Positions 1 through 6,584 are shown, counted from the stretch's first letter. The stretch: DNA of 7,739 nucleotides from Bacillota bacterium (GCA_019137115.1 JAGVSV010000167.1:1-7739), one strand, 5' to 3'. Notes: a model not told the origin generated them from the letters alone. Translations and numbers: made by a program.

Positions 1-1269
1 GGTGGGCAGGTTGTACACATCGCTGAGCATCTGGCGCAGGAACGGGCTTTTCGCCCCGCCGCCGCACAGCGCCATCTGGGTGGGGGTCACATCCATTTCG
101 GCCAGCACCGTCTGGCAATCCTTCATGGCAAAGCAGATGCCCTCCATGACGGCGCGCGCCAGGTCGTTTTTGGTGTGCATGGCGCTCAGGCCCACAAACG
201 CGCCGCGGCAGTCCGCATCCAGGTGCGGGGTGCGCTCGCCCATCAGATACGGCGCGTACAGCAGCCGGTTGGCGCCGATGGGGGAGAGGGCGGCCTGCTC
301 ATCCAGCTGGCTGTAGGCGGTACCCTTTTCATAGAAATTGTTGCGGAACCACTGCAGCGACAGACCGGCGGACTGCACCACGCCCATCACATGCCAGGCG
401 CCCGGCACCGCGCAGCAGAACGTGTGCGCGCGGCCCTTGGGATCCAGTCGCAGCCCGTCGGTGTGCGCAAACAACACGCCGGAGGTGCCGATGGTGGTAA
501 AGGCCTCGCCCTCGCGCACCACGCCGGTGCCCACGGCGGCGGCGGCGTTGTCGCCCGCGCCGCCCACTACGGCGGTTTTGGTGGACAGGCCGGTTTCGCG
601 GGAAGCCTCAGCGCTGATATACCCCGTGATCTCCGGGGACTCATACACCCTGCTCAGCCAGTCGGGGTCAATGTCCATGGCGGCCAGCAATTCCTGGCTC
701 CATGTCCGGTTCGGCACGTCCAGCAGCTGCATGCCGCTGGCGTCGCTTACCTCGGTGGCAAATTCGCCCGTCAGGCGGTAGCGCAGGTAATCCTTGGGCA
801 GCAGAATGTGCCGGCATTGCTTGTAGATGTCGGGTTCGTGGTCGCGCACCCAGATGATCTTGCCCAGGGTAAAGCCGGTCAGCGCCGGGTTGCAGGTGAT
901 CTCAATCAGGCGCTCGCGCCCGAAGGTTTCCTCCACCCACGCGCACTCCTTCGCGGTGCGCTGGTCGGCCCATATGATACTGGGGCGCAGCACCTTGCCT
1001 TGCTGATCCAGCATCACCAGCCCGTGCATCTGCCCCGAGATACCGATGCCGCGGATGTCGTCGGGGTTGACGTTGGATTCCGCCAGCACCTCCCTGATCG
1101 TCTCGCGCGCTGCGATATACCAGTCCTCGGGGTTCTGCTCCGCCCAGCCGTTATGCGGCTGGTACAGCGGGTATTCGCGCGTGGCGGAGGCGGCCTGGCG
1201 GCCGTTCTGGTCAAAGAGCACCGTTTTGGTGCCGCTGGTGCCCAGGTCAATGCCCAGTATGTATGCCAT
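1..1269 (-). CDS. xylB: Xylulokinase, C-terminal end cut off by window edge
   Basis: Phosphorylates D-xylulose with ATP to D-xylulose 5-phosphate in the cytoplasm, the second step of the isomerase route for xylose. I translated 423 uninterrupted codons from the ATG at 1269; the frame runs off the left edge, so roughly the last 70-80 residues of a family protein of about 500 are missing. It is a FGGY-family kinase. The N-terminal phosphate-binding loop reads GIDLGTSGTK (residues 6-15), followed by the sugar-site GQMHG (79-83), the WADQR motif (100-104), the catalytic-base region GGAGDN with Asp240, the MGERTPHLD motif (343-351) and the second-domain glycine loop GGGAKSP (403-409). The ATG lies 4 nt after the xylA stop with only a modest GAGGG upstream, so translation is probably coupled to xylA. 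Identification is secure from motifs and context; nothing looks damaged. Confidence 0.96.
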   Translation of the reverse strand, partial: MAYILGIDLGTSGTKTVLFDQNGRQAASATREYPLYQPHNGWAEQNPEDWYIAARETIREVLAESNVNPDDIRGIGISGQMHGLVMLDQQGKVLRPSIIWADQRTAKECAWVEETFGRERLIEITCNPALTGFTLGKIIWVRDHEPDIYKQCRHILLPKDYLRYRLTGEFATEVSDASGMQLLDVPNRTWSQELLAAMDIDPDWLSRVYESPEITGYISAEASRETGLSTKTAVVGGAGDNAAAAVGTGVVREGEAFTTIGTSGVLFAHTDGLRLDPKGRAHTFCCAVPGAWHVMGVVQSAGLSLQWFRNNFYEKGTAYSQLDEQAALSPIGANRLLYAPYLMGERTPHLDADCRGAFVGLSAMHTKNDLARAVMEGICFAMKDCQTVLAEMDVTPTQMALCGGGAKSPFLRQMLSDVYNLPT

Positions 1270-1273
1270 GCCC

Positions 1274-2593
1274 TCAGCCCCCGAACAGGATGTCGTTGAG
1301 CACGCTCTCCAGATACTCCTGCCGCCCGCTGCCGGGCAGCGCCGGACGCTTCATGGAAAGGGCGCGGTCGCTCAGCTCCTGAAGCGTGGCGTTCCCGCCG
1401 CGGATTTTCTGGCCCAGCTCGCCGTCAAACGACGCGTAGCGTTCCTTCACAAATTCATCCACACGGCCGTCCTCAATCAGCGCGGCGGCCTTGATCAGGC
1501 CCAGCGCGAAGGAGTCCATGCCTAAAATGTGCGCCTGGAACAGGTCTTCCATCGTGTAGCTGGGGCGGCGCGTCTTCGCGTCAAAGTTGAGCCCTACTTT
1601 GAGACCCCCGGCGTTGAGGATTTCGTACATGCACAGCGTGGTGTCATACACGTTGCAGGGGAATTCGTCGGTGTCCCAGCCCAGCAGCAGATCGCCCTGG
1701 TTGGCGTCCACGGAGCCCAACATCCCGTTGATCGCCGCGATGCGCAGGTCGTGCTGGAAAGTGTGCCCGGCCAGCGTGGCGTGGTTGGCCTCAATGTTCA
1801 TCATGAAGTCTTTTTCCAGGCCGTATTGCCTGACAAACGCGATCGCCGTGGCGGCGTCATAGTCGTACTGGTGCTTCATGGGCTCCTTGGGCTTGGGCTC
1901 GATCAAAAACGTGCCGTCAAAGCCGATGGAGCGGCCGTACTTGACCGCCATGTGCATCAGCTGCGCAATGTTCTCCTGCTCAAACTTGACCCGGGTGTTC
2001 AGCAAGGTTTCATATCCCTCGCGCCCGCCCCAGAACACATAGCCCTTGCCACCCAGCTTGACGGTCAGGTCGATGGCCTTTTTGATCTGCGCGGCGGCAA
2101 AGCAGTACACATCCACGCTGTTGGTGCTGCCCGCGCCGTTCATGAAGCGGGGGTTGGAGAACATGTTGGCCGTGCCCCACAGGCACTTGATGCCGGTTTC
2201 CTTCATTTTCACCAGCATGTGGTCGGTGATCTCGTCCAGCCGCTGGTTGGTTTCGTTGATGTCGTCGGATTCCGGCACCAGGTCGACGTCATGGAAGCAG
2301 AAATATTCAATGCCCAACTTGCTCATCAGCTCAAACCCGGCGTCCACCTTGGCACGGGCGTGCGCCATGGTGGCCGGCTTTTCGTCAAAGGTTTTGTCGC
2401 TGGTGCCGGGGCCGAACATGTCGGTGCCCGTCGCCACCAGCGTGTGCCACCATGCCATCGCGAAGGGCAGGTGCTCGCGCATGGGCTTGCCCATGATCAC
2501 GCGGTCGGCGTCATAGTATTTGAACGCCAATGGATTTTTGGATTTGGGGCCCTCAAATTTGATCTTGGGGATGTCCGGGAAAACCTGCGCCAT
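1274..2593 (-). CDS. xylA: Xylose isomerase (class II)
   Basis: Interconverts D-xylose and D-xylulose (and D-glucose/D-fructose as a side reaction) using two divalent metals in a TIM barrel. The start chosen is the ATG at 2593, giving MAQVFPDIPK and 439 residues, the usual class II length; it has AGGAGG six bases upstream, whereas an in-frame ATG 21 bases further out lies before that site. Catalytic and metal residues fall at the numbers expected for class II enzymes: His101 and Asp104 in FCFHDVDL, the VFWGGREGYE signature (187-196), Glu232 and Lys234 in IEPKPKEP, Glu268 and His271 in EANHATLAGH, Asp296 in VDANQGD, Asp307 and Asp309 in WDTDEFP, and Asp339 in NFDAK. It is third in the operon, 36 nt after the second isomerase-like gene and 4 nt before xylB. 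Confidence 0.98.
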   Translation of the reverse strand: MAQVFPDIPKIKFEGPKSKNPLAFKYYDADRVIMGKPMREHLPFAMAWWHTLVATGTDMFGPGTSDKTFDEKPATMAHARAKVDAGFELMSKLGIEYFCFHDVDLVPESDDINETNQRLDEITDHMLVKMKETGIKCLWGTANMFSNPRFMNGAGSTNSVDVYCFAAAQIKKAIDLTVKLGGKGYVFWGGREGYETLLNTRVKFEQENIAQLMHMAVKYGRSIGFDGTFLIEPKPKEPMKHQYDYDAATAIAFVRQYGLEKDFMMNIEANHATLAGHTFQHDLRIAAINGMLGSVDANQGDLLLGWDTDEFPCNVYDTTLCMYEILNAGGLKVGLNFDAKTRRPSYTMEDLFQAHILGMDSFALGLIKAAALIEDGRVDEFVKERYASFDGELGQKIRGGNATLQELSDRALSMKRPALPGSGRQEYLESVLNDILFGG

Positions 2594-2629
2594 GGGGTAC
2601 CTCCTGCTTGTCATAAAAAGTGTTGTGGA

Positions 2630-3511
2630 TCAGAAACTGCCGTCCAGGCATAGGTTCACGTGGTGCAGCGCGTCGCGCATGTAGCGGCGCGGGTTGTCGG
2701 TAAACTCCACCTCCACCGAGGCGCGGCCTTTGTAGCCGATGTCCTTTAATACCGCGAACAGCCGCGCATAATCCACCAGCCCCGAGCCGCAGGGCAGGTT
2801 GCCGCGCGTCAGCCCGTCGGTGTCCTTCAGGTGCACGTGCTTGATGTGGTCCCTTAGCATGTACACGGTGGTTTCCACGTCGATGTTCTGGTTCATCAGG
2901 TGTGCGGTGTCCATCTGGATGCCGAAGTTGGGGCGGTTCACGTCCTTGATGGCTTGCAGCATCGCATGCGGCGTGGCGCACAAGCTGCGCGGGAAGCATT
3001 CCAGCGCCACCGTGATGTCATACTTGGCCGCGATGTCGCAGGCCTTGGCCAGCGTGCCGGTAAAGCGCGCCCAGTCCGCGTCCCAGTCATAGCCTTTTGG
3101 CAGGTTGGACGTGACCTTCTCCGACGGCGAGCGGTCGCGGCGGGTGCCTTTGGCCCCGTACGGCCCCGGCACGATGCAGCTGATGATCTTTGCGCCCAGC
3201 CAGTCGGCGGCTTGGGCGCACTTCCCGAAATAGGCCAACTGCTTGTCCGTGTCCGCCTGATCCGGGCTGTTCCACAGGCCGGACTGGAACACAAACCCGC
3301 CGATGGAAAGCCCCAGACCCTTTACATGGTCGCGGATGCGCTCGCACTCCGCCTTGGTAAAATAGGTGTCCAGTGATTCAAACGTGGACAGGTAGTCAAC
3401 CCCGTCAAAGCCCAGCGCCTTGACCTGATCGGCAATGTGCAGCAGGCTGTCGCCCCCGGGCATGTCCTCGGGGGTGGGCGTCCAGCCCCAGGCTACGGAA
3501 TGAATTTTCAT
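2630..3511 (-). CDS. Sugar phosphate isomerase/epimerase family TIM-barrel protein
   Basis: A 293-residue cytoplasmic protein of the xylose isomerase-like (AP endonuclease 2) TIM-barrel superfamily. The usual metal-binding set can be seen: Glu171 in VALECFPRS, Asp201 and His204 in QMDTAHL, His227 in HVHLKD, and Glu267/Glu269 in VEVEF near the C terminus. The start is ATG 3511, preceded by AAAAGGAG at seven bases. It lies between another protein of the same superfamily and xylA, so it probably acts on a sugar, keto-sugar or sugar acid entering or leaving xylose metabolism. Ketose 3-epimerases, hydroxypyruvate isomerase-like enzymes, inosose dehydratases and lyases acting on 3-keto-glycosides all share this fold, so the reaction cannot be fixed here. 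The family call is firm; the substrate is unknown. Confidence 0.88.
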   Translation of the reverse strand: MKIHSVAWGWTPTPEDMPGGDSLLHIADQVKALGFDGVDYLSTFESLDTYFTKAECERIRDHVKGLGLSIGGFVFQSGLWNSPDQADTDKQLAYFGKCAQAADWLGAKIISCIVPGPYGAKGTRRDRSPSEKVTSNLPKGYDWDADWARFTGTLAKACDIAAKYDITVALECFPRSLCATPHAMLQAIKDVNRPNFGIQMDTAHLMNQNIDVETTVYMLRDHIKHVHLKDTDGLTRGNLPCGSGLVDYARLFAVLKDIGYKGRASVEVEFTDNPRRYMRDALHHVNLCLDGSF

Positions 3512-3545
3512 GGCATCTCCTTTTCCGGCCGTGGCCGCGTTATTT

Positions 3546-4355
3546 TTACAGGGACAAGCCCTTGATTACGCCGTTGATGTAGCCCACGGACTTGTGCAGC
3601 CCCGGCGTGGGGTCGCCGTCATACTCAAACTCCACCGACAGCATGTGATCGTAGCCAGTGTCCTTGAACACCCTGATCAGCTCGGCCAGCGGCGCGGTGC
3701 CGTCGCCGATGGGGAAGCACCCCTCCTCGCCGGGGATGGTGTCCTTGAGGTGGCAGTGGTAGATTCGCCCGCGCAGCAGCTTTTCGGCTTCCAGCACGTC
3801 ATAGCCCTGGCTGTGGTAGATGCCGGTGTCCAGGTTCGCGCCCACACGCGGGTAGTCGGCAATGGCCTTGGCGATGTCCCGGTAGTCCTCAAAGTTGGGC
3901 TTGGGGTGGTTCTCAATGGCGAAACGCACATCGTGCTGATCGCCCGCGGCTTGCATCTTTTGAAGCAGCGCGTCCTGATCGTTCATCGACAGGCAGCCGG
4001 TCACAACGCGTGCGCCCAGCGCTTTGGCAAACGCGTAGGCCGGCTCGATCTGGTCCAAATCGCCCCCGCCCCACCCGCCGATGCAGTACACCACGTGATG
4101 GAGGCCGATCGCGTCCAGCTCTTTTTTGATGGCGCGCGCGTCATTTATCGTATACACCTTGTGGGAAAACGTGGGCTCCCAGATTTCGATGCCGTCAAAC
4201 CCGGCGTCCCTGATCTGCCGGGCGAGCTTCAAAAAGTCGTCCTTCCCAAACTCCGCCCGGTACTTGTCGCACATGGCGCCCCAGTGGAAGGGGTCGGGTT
4301 TTTTGTAGCCATAGATCAGCATATAGTACGAGCAGGTGATGGTTCCGATGTTCAC
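3546..4355 (-). CDS. Sugar phosphate isomerase/epimerase family protein, first gene of the xyl operon
   Basis: A 269-residue TIM-barrel protein of the AP endonuclease 2/xylose isomerase-like superfamily. I start it at GTG 4355 (reading MNIGTITCSYY), because GGAGGT lies five bases upstream and the promoter at 4405-4434 lies just beyond; extending to the in-frame ATG at 4427 would run through that promoter. Likely metal ligands are Glu148 in AIENHP, Asp176 in NLDTGIY, His202 in CHLKD and Glu242/Glu244 in SVEFEYD. A Gly-rich loop GGWGGGD (93-99) follows strand VVYCI. It shares the fold and the HLKD and VE(V/F)E signatures with its neighbour but differs clearly in sequence between them, so the two are not a recent duplication. 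As promoter-proximal gene it is probably co-transcribed with the next isomerase, xylA and xylB. Substrate unknown. Confidence 0.87.
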   Translation of the reverse strand: MNIGTITCSYYMLIYGYKKPDPFHWGAMCDKYRAEFGKDDFLKLARQIRDAGFDGIEIWEPTFSHKVYTINDARAIKKELDAIGLHHVVYCIGGWGGGDLDQIEPAYAFAKALGARVVTGCLSMNDQDALLQKMQAAGDQHDVRFAIENHPKPNFEDYRDIAKAIADYPRVGANLDTGIYHSQGYDVLEAEKLLRGRIYHCHLKDTIPGEEGCFPIGDGTAPLAELIRVFKDTGYDHMLSVEFEYDGDPTPGLHKSVGYINGVIKGLSL

Positions 4356-4404
4356 AGCACACCTCCAAAAATGGGGCAACGCCCTTTGATGATCATGTGC
4401 TGCC

Positions 4405-4434
4405 ATTGTAAGGCGTTTTGTCAGCAACTGTCAA
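4405..4434 (-). promoter_or_regulatory. Promoter of the isomerase-xylAB operon
   Basis: On the minus strand TTGACA (4434-4429, perfect -35) is followed after 18 bases by TACAAT (4410-4405, 5 of 6 for -10). The predicted start near 4398 leaves a leader of about 40 nt before the GTG at 4355. The -35 is followed by a second TGACA 10 bases later. I see no match to the known Bacillus XylR operator or a full cre site. Confidence 0.75.
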
Positions 4435-4470
4435 TGAAAGCAAAGGAATGCAGCAAAGGCGGCCGCGAGC

Positions 4471-4495
4471 GGCAGCCGGAAGCCAGTCCGGTGCC
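4471..4495. promoter_or_regulatory. Imperfect dyad between divergent promoters, possible operator
   Basis: The arms GGCA(G)CCGGA (4471-4480) and TCCGGTGCC (4487-4495) are inverted complements with one bulged G and a 6-base centre. The element sits between the -35 boxes of the xyl operon (4434) and of the bacterioferritin gene (4518), where a repressor or activator would be expected. There is no second copy in the window, so the regulatory role is inference. Confidence 0.3.
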
Positions 4496-4517
4496 TGGAA
4501 CAATTTTCACCCACCTG

Positions 4518-4546
4518 TTGAATTCCGGCCAAGGCAGGGTTATAAT
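4518..4546 (+). promoter_or_regulatory. Promoter of bacterioferritin gene
   Basis: TTGAAT (4518-4523), a 17-base spacer and a perfect TATAAT (4541-4546) precede the gene. The expected start near 4553 gives a leader of about 35 nt. I do not see a recognisable Fur or DtxR box over it. Confidence 0.8.
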
Positions 4547-4587
4547 TCGCATAGCCCATGGGAATAGACAAAAGGAGGCGCTTTTCA

Positions 4588-5058
4588 ATGAAGGGCAACC
4601 AAAAAGTGATCGATGCGCTCAATGCCAACTTGAAGGACGAACTGACGGCCATCAACCAGTACTTCGTGCATGCCGAGATGTGCGAGGACTGGGGCTATGA
4701 CGTGCTGCACGACTACCTGCGCGGCCGCTCCATCACCGAGATGAAGCACGCGGAGGCGCTGATCGCGCGCATCCTGTTTCTGGAGGGGCGGCCCATCGTC
4801 AGCGCGCTGGACAAGATCAACATCGGCAAGGATGTGCCCGCCATGATGAAGAACGATCTGGCTGCGGAGATGGTGGCCCAGAAGGGGTACAACGAGGGCG
4901 CCGCGCTGTGCGCGGAGGTCAACGACCGTGTCACCAAGGACCTGTTTGAAGCCCACCTGAAGGATGAGGAAGCGCACATCGACTGGATCGAGGAACAGCA
5001 GGACCAGATCGAGCAGATGGGCATCCAGAACTACCTGGCGCAGCAGATCAGGCCGTAA
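4588..5058 (+). CDS. bfr: Bacterioferritin (haem-type ferritin)
   Basis: Iron-storage and detoxification protein: it oxidises Fe(II) at a di-iron centre and stores ferric mineral inside a 24-subunit shell, with haem bound between subunit pairs. Its 156 residues are the usual family length and align without gaps to E. coli Bfr numbering. The ferroxidase ligands are all present: Glu18, Glu51, His54, Glu94, Glu127 and His130. The haem ligand Met52 sits in TEMKHAE, which separates bacterioferritin from haem-free ferritin and Dps. Conserved INQYF (22-26), LFLEG (63-67), LNIG-like INIG (77-80) and the C-terminal GIQNYL (145-150) also match. The start is ATG 4588, with AAAGGAGG nine bases upstream. 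It is monocistronic, divergent from the xyl operon and convergent with the glsB-like gene; the neighbours look functionally unrelated. Confidence 0.97.
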   Translation: MKGNQKVIDALNANLKDELTAINQYFVHAEMCEDWGYDVLHDYLRGRSITEMKHAEALIARILFLEGRPIVSALDKINIGKDVPAMMKNDLAAEMVAQKGYNEGAALCAEVNDRVTKDLFEAHLKDEEAHIDWIEEQQDQIEQMGIQNYLAQQIRP

Positions 5059-5083
5059 ACAACGCACGCCTGCAACCCCTGAT

Positions 5084-5117
5084 CCAACAAAACCCTCCAC
5101 CAGGAGGGCCTTGTTGG
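5084..5117 (+). terminator. Two-part hairpin after bacterioferritin, probably bidirectional
   Basis: Outer arms CCAACAA (5084-5090) and TTGTTGG (5111-5117) flank inner arms CCCTCC (5093-5098) and GGAGGG (5103-5108) with an ACCA loop, separated by a 2x2 mismatch. It lies 25 nt after the bfr stop. On the plus strand the inner stem is followed only by CCTTGTTGG; on the minus strand it is followed by TTTTGTTGG, so it may serve both convergent genes. Confidence 0.55.
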
Positions 5118-5121
5118 CAGG

Positions 5122-5151
5122 CAAAAGCCCGGCCGCGTTTGCAGCCGGGCT
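5122..5151 (-). terminator. Rho-independent terminator of glsB-like gene
   Basis: On the minus strand AGCCCGGC (5151-5144) pairs perfectly with GCCGGGCT (5133-5126) around a 10-base loop. The stem runs into a TTTT that ends at 5123. It lies about 20 nt past the glsB-like stop codon. Confidence 0.75.
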
Positions 5152-5172
5152 CAATGGATGTCCCGGGTTGGC

Positions 5173-5433
5173 TCAGGCCCGCTTGACCAGGCGGATGATC
5201 AGCAGCAGCACAACTGCGCCGACCAACGCCACCAGGATCGAGCCCACGTTGATGCCGGTCACGTCGCCGGCGCCACCGAACTGCTGGTACAGGAAGCCGC
5301 CGATGATGGCGCCCACGATACCAACCACGATGTCACGCACCGACAGGCCGCTTTCCTTGTTCACAATGATGCCAGCCAGCCAGCCCGCGATGCCGCCCAC
5401 CACGATCCAGATGAGAATGGTTGTCACGTCCAT
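5173..5433 (-). CDS. GlsB/YeaQ/YmgE family small membrane protein (stress response)
   Basis: An 86-residue inner-membrane protein of the family also called transglycosylase-associated (Pfam Transgly_assoc). Three hydrophobic glycine-rich segments are visible: about residues 5-24 (ILIWIVVGGIAGWLAGIIV), 34-50 (DIVVGIVGAIIGGFLY) and 62-82 (INVGSILVALVGAVVLLLII), ending in basic RLVKRA. The GGIAGWLAG and VGIVGAIIGG repeats are typical. Members are induced by envelope, acid or bile stress in several Bacillota, but their molecular role is not settled, and similarity to transglycosylases does not imply that activity. The start ATG 5433 has AGAGGAGGA seven bases upstream. It has its own promoter and terminator, so it is a single-gene unit. 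Confidence 0.92.
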   Translation of the reverse strand: MDVTTILIWIVVGGIAGWLAGIIVNKESGLSVRDIVVGIVGAIIGGFLYQQFGGAGDVTGINVGSILVALVGAVVLLLIIRLVKRA

Positions 5434-5481
5434 GTCCAGTTCCTCCTCTTTGCTTCAGCACAGGTTGCTGGAATTACATGG

Positions 5482-5510
5482 ATTGTATACACCGAAAATG
5501 CGTTTGCCAA
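5482..5510 (-). promoter_or_regulatory. Promoter of glsB-like gene
   Basis: On the minus strand TTGGCA (5510-5505, 5 of 6), a 17-base spacer and TACAAT (5487-5482, 5 of 6) precede the gene. The predicted start near 5475 gives a leader of about 40 nt before ATG 5433. Confidence 0.75.
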
Positions 5511-5528
5511 ACAGTTTCCTGCAAATGT

Positions 5529-5544
5529 TGAAAAAAGTTTTTCA
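5529..5544. promoter_or_regulatory. A/T-rich perfect dyad upstream of glsB-like promoter
   Basis: TGAAAAA (5529-5535) and TTTTTCA (5538-5544) form a perfect inverted repeat around AG. It starts about 19 bases upstream of the -35 box, where a sigma-A UP element or an activator site could sit. Apart from this and the adjacent promoter and terminator, the 5434-5709 gap holds no gene I can support. Confidence 0.3.
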
Positions 5545-5635
5545 TCACGACACCTGTTAAGTATTGTGCCCTCGACCGCTTCCTGCCCGCAAAACTACTT
5601 CCATACAAGTTGCCGTTCCGAAACTTGCAAATAAT

Positions 5636-5667
5636 CAGCCTGCGTGCCCAATTATGCACGCAGGCTG
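5636..5667 (-). terminator. Terminator of the secreted-protein gene
   Basis: Perfect 12-base arms CAGCCTGCGTGC (5636-5647) and GCACGCAGGCTG (5656-5667) flank an 8-base loop, about 40 nt past the stop at 5710. On the minus strand the stem is followed by ATTATTTGC, T-rich but not a pure T run; on the plus strand by CTCCATTCTGG, which is not. This supports use by the minus-strand gene. Confidence 0.7.
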
Positions 5668-5709
5668 CTCCATTCTGGCGGAGGGCGAATTCCATCCGCC
5701 ATATGGACG

Positions 5710-6495
5710 TTACTTGTTGCTGTTGTTGTTGCCGGGGCCCTTGTTGGGGTTGGGGGCCTTGTCCTTGCCCGGCTTTTGGGGGGCGGGCTCGTAGATGCTT
5801 TCCAGGTAGTCGATGACCTCCTGCTTGGTGTAGAAGGTGCCGTATTCCACCTGGGTTTTGTACCACACCAGCGAGCGGCAGACGCCCGGGCCGCCGGCCA
5901 GAGAGTTCTTGTTGCCCTTGGTCTGCTTCCACTGCGCCCAGGTGGACACGATCTGCCCGTGGTTGAGGGGCGTGCCCTCCGGCGGCGTGGTGGCGGTCGC
6001 GTCTTCTTCCTCGGCCTTTTCCATCACGGTGATTGTGATGACGGCGGTTTCGGCGGTGGTAAAATAGGTGCGCTTGCCGGAGGAATCGTGCTCCAGCGTG
6101 ATCTCATAGCGTACAACCACGTCATACTCGCCCGGCTCCTCGCCGATGACCAGGCCCGCGGTGCTCACAAACGCGCGCTGGCGTTGGTTGGGCTCCGCCG
6201 CGGGTTCGCCTTCGATGACCAATTCGGCCTCATGGGCGGGCAGCGGGGTGTCCACGCCCTGCCAGCGGTCGGAAACGAAGCGCAGGGTCTGGTTCTCGTT
6301 CTTGTTGCTGGTCCAGGTGGTGGTCGCGGTCAGTTCCAGCGGTTCCCCGGCGTATACCACCAGTTAGCCCGGCACAATCACGGAGGTTACTTCAAATTCG
6401 GGGGAGCCCGCAGGCGAGCTTTCCAGCGCGAGCGCCGTCGCAACGCCCAGCATCAGCGACACGGCCACCAACAGGCTGAACAGTTTCTTCGCCAT
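5710..6495 (-). pseudogene. Secreted protein of unknown family, interrupted by an in-frame TAA
   Basis: The frame from ATG 6495 to the TAA at 5712-5710 is 261 codons plus the stop. AAAGGAG lies ten bases before the ATG. Residues 1-23 are a textbook signal peptide: basic MAKK, hydrophobic LFSLLVAVSLMLGVAT, then ALA before LESS. Codon 44 is TAA (6366-6364), and the same frame continues after it, so this is a base substitution rather than a frameshift. Residues about 46-160 are rich in alternating hydrophobics and Thr/Val, with EPGEYDVVVRYEITLEH, suggesting an immunoglobulin-like beta sandwich. An acidic/Thr-Pro linker (about 160-177) leads to a module starting NHGQIVSTWAQW (178-189) with the only Cys of the mature part (206). 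The tail 236-261 is Pro/Lys/Asn-rich. I do not recognise the family; a cell-surface or secreted role is inferred. Readthrough, a strain polymorphism or a sequence error could also explain the stop. Confidence 0.75.
6364..6366 (-). other. Internal in-frame stop codon (TAA) in secreted-protein gene
   Basis: The codons around it read GTG CCG GGC TAA CTG GTG GTA TAC. It is 129 bases, or exactly 43 codons, from the ATG. The next possible start, GTG at 6360, has no ribosome-binding site and would produce a protein without a signal peptide. TAA ends bfr, the first isomerase gene and this gene itself, so the codon is an ordinary stop in this genome. Confidence 0.85.
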
Positions 6496-6544
6496 TTCGG
6501 TCTCTCTCCTTTCGCAGTCCCATTCCATTCGCAATTCAGTGGGT

Positions 6545-6584
6545 CAATGCCCACGCATAACTTGTACCACATGCGCGGGCATTG
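6545..6584 (-). promoter_or_regulatory. Long dyad (14-base arms) upstream of secreted-protein gene
   Basis: On the minus strand CAATGCCCGCGCAT (6584-6571) is complementary to ATGCGTGGGCATTG (6558-6545) except for one G-T pair, around a 12-base centre. In minus-strand RNA that pair is a G-U wobble; in plus-strand RNA it would be an A-C mismatch, which favours an RNA hairpin in the sense direction of the secreted gene. No T run follows, so a standard terminator is unlikely. It begins in the predicted -10 box and covers the predicted transcription start, so an operator or a structured 5' leader fits best. Confidence 0.5.

Noticed and set aside
175..1299. Long plus-strand open frame (374 codons) opposite xylB
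   Set aside because: It is antisense to a fully motif-supported xylB; its Ala/Gly/His/Val-rich composition is typical of the shadow frame of a GC-rich gene.
1529..2653. Plus-strand open frame of 374 codons opposite xylA
   Set aside because: Shadow of xylA, which has all catalytic residues; no ribosome-binding site or domain is seen on the plus strand.
4373..4384. GGGC-GTT-GCCC hairpin in the xyl operon leader as an attenuator
   Set aside because: The stem is only 4 bp, it is not followed by a clear T run, and no competing structure is visible.
3510..4700. Plus-strand open frame of 396 codons spanning the second isomerase and the promoter region
   Set aside because: It crosses both promoters and runs into bfr in another frame; antisense artefact.
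4585..5154. Minus-strand open frame opposite bacterioferritin
   Set aside because: Bfr on the plus strand aligns residue for residue with the family, and this frame runs over the terminator hairpins.
5474..5545. 23-codon minus-strand ORF (MKNFFQHLQETVWQ...)
   Set aside because: It contains the glsB-like promoter and ends at the predicted transcription start, with only a weak ribosome-binding site; more likely chance.
6364..6366. Selenocysteine or pyrrolysine recoding at the internal stop
   Set aside because: Those use UGA and UAG; this codon is UAA, which also terminates other genes in the window.
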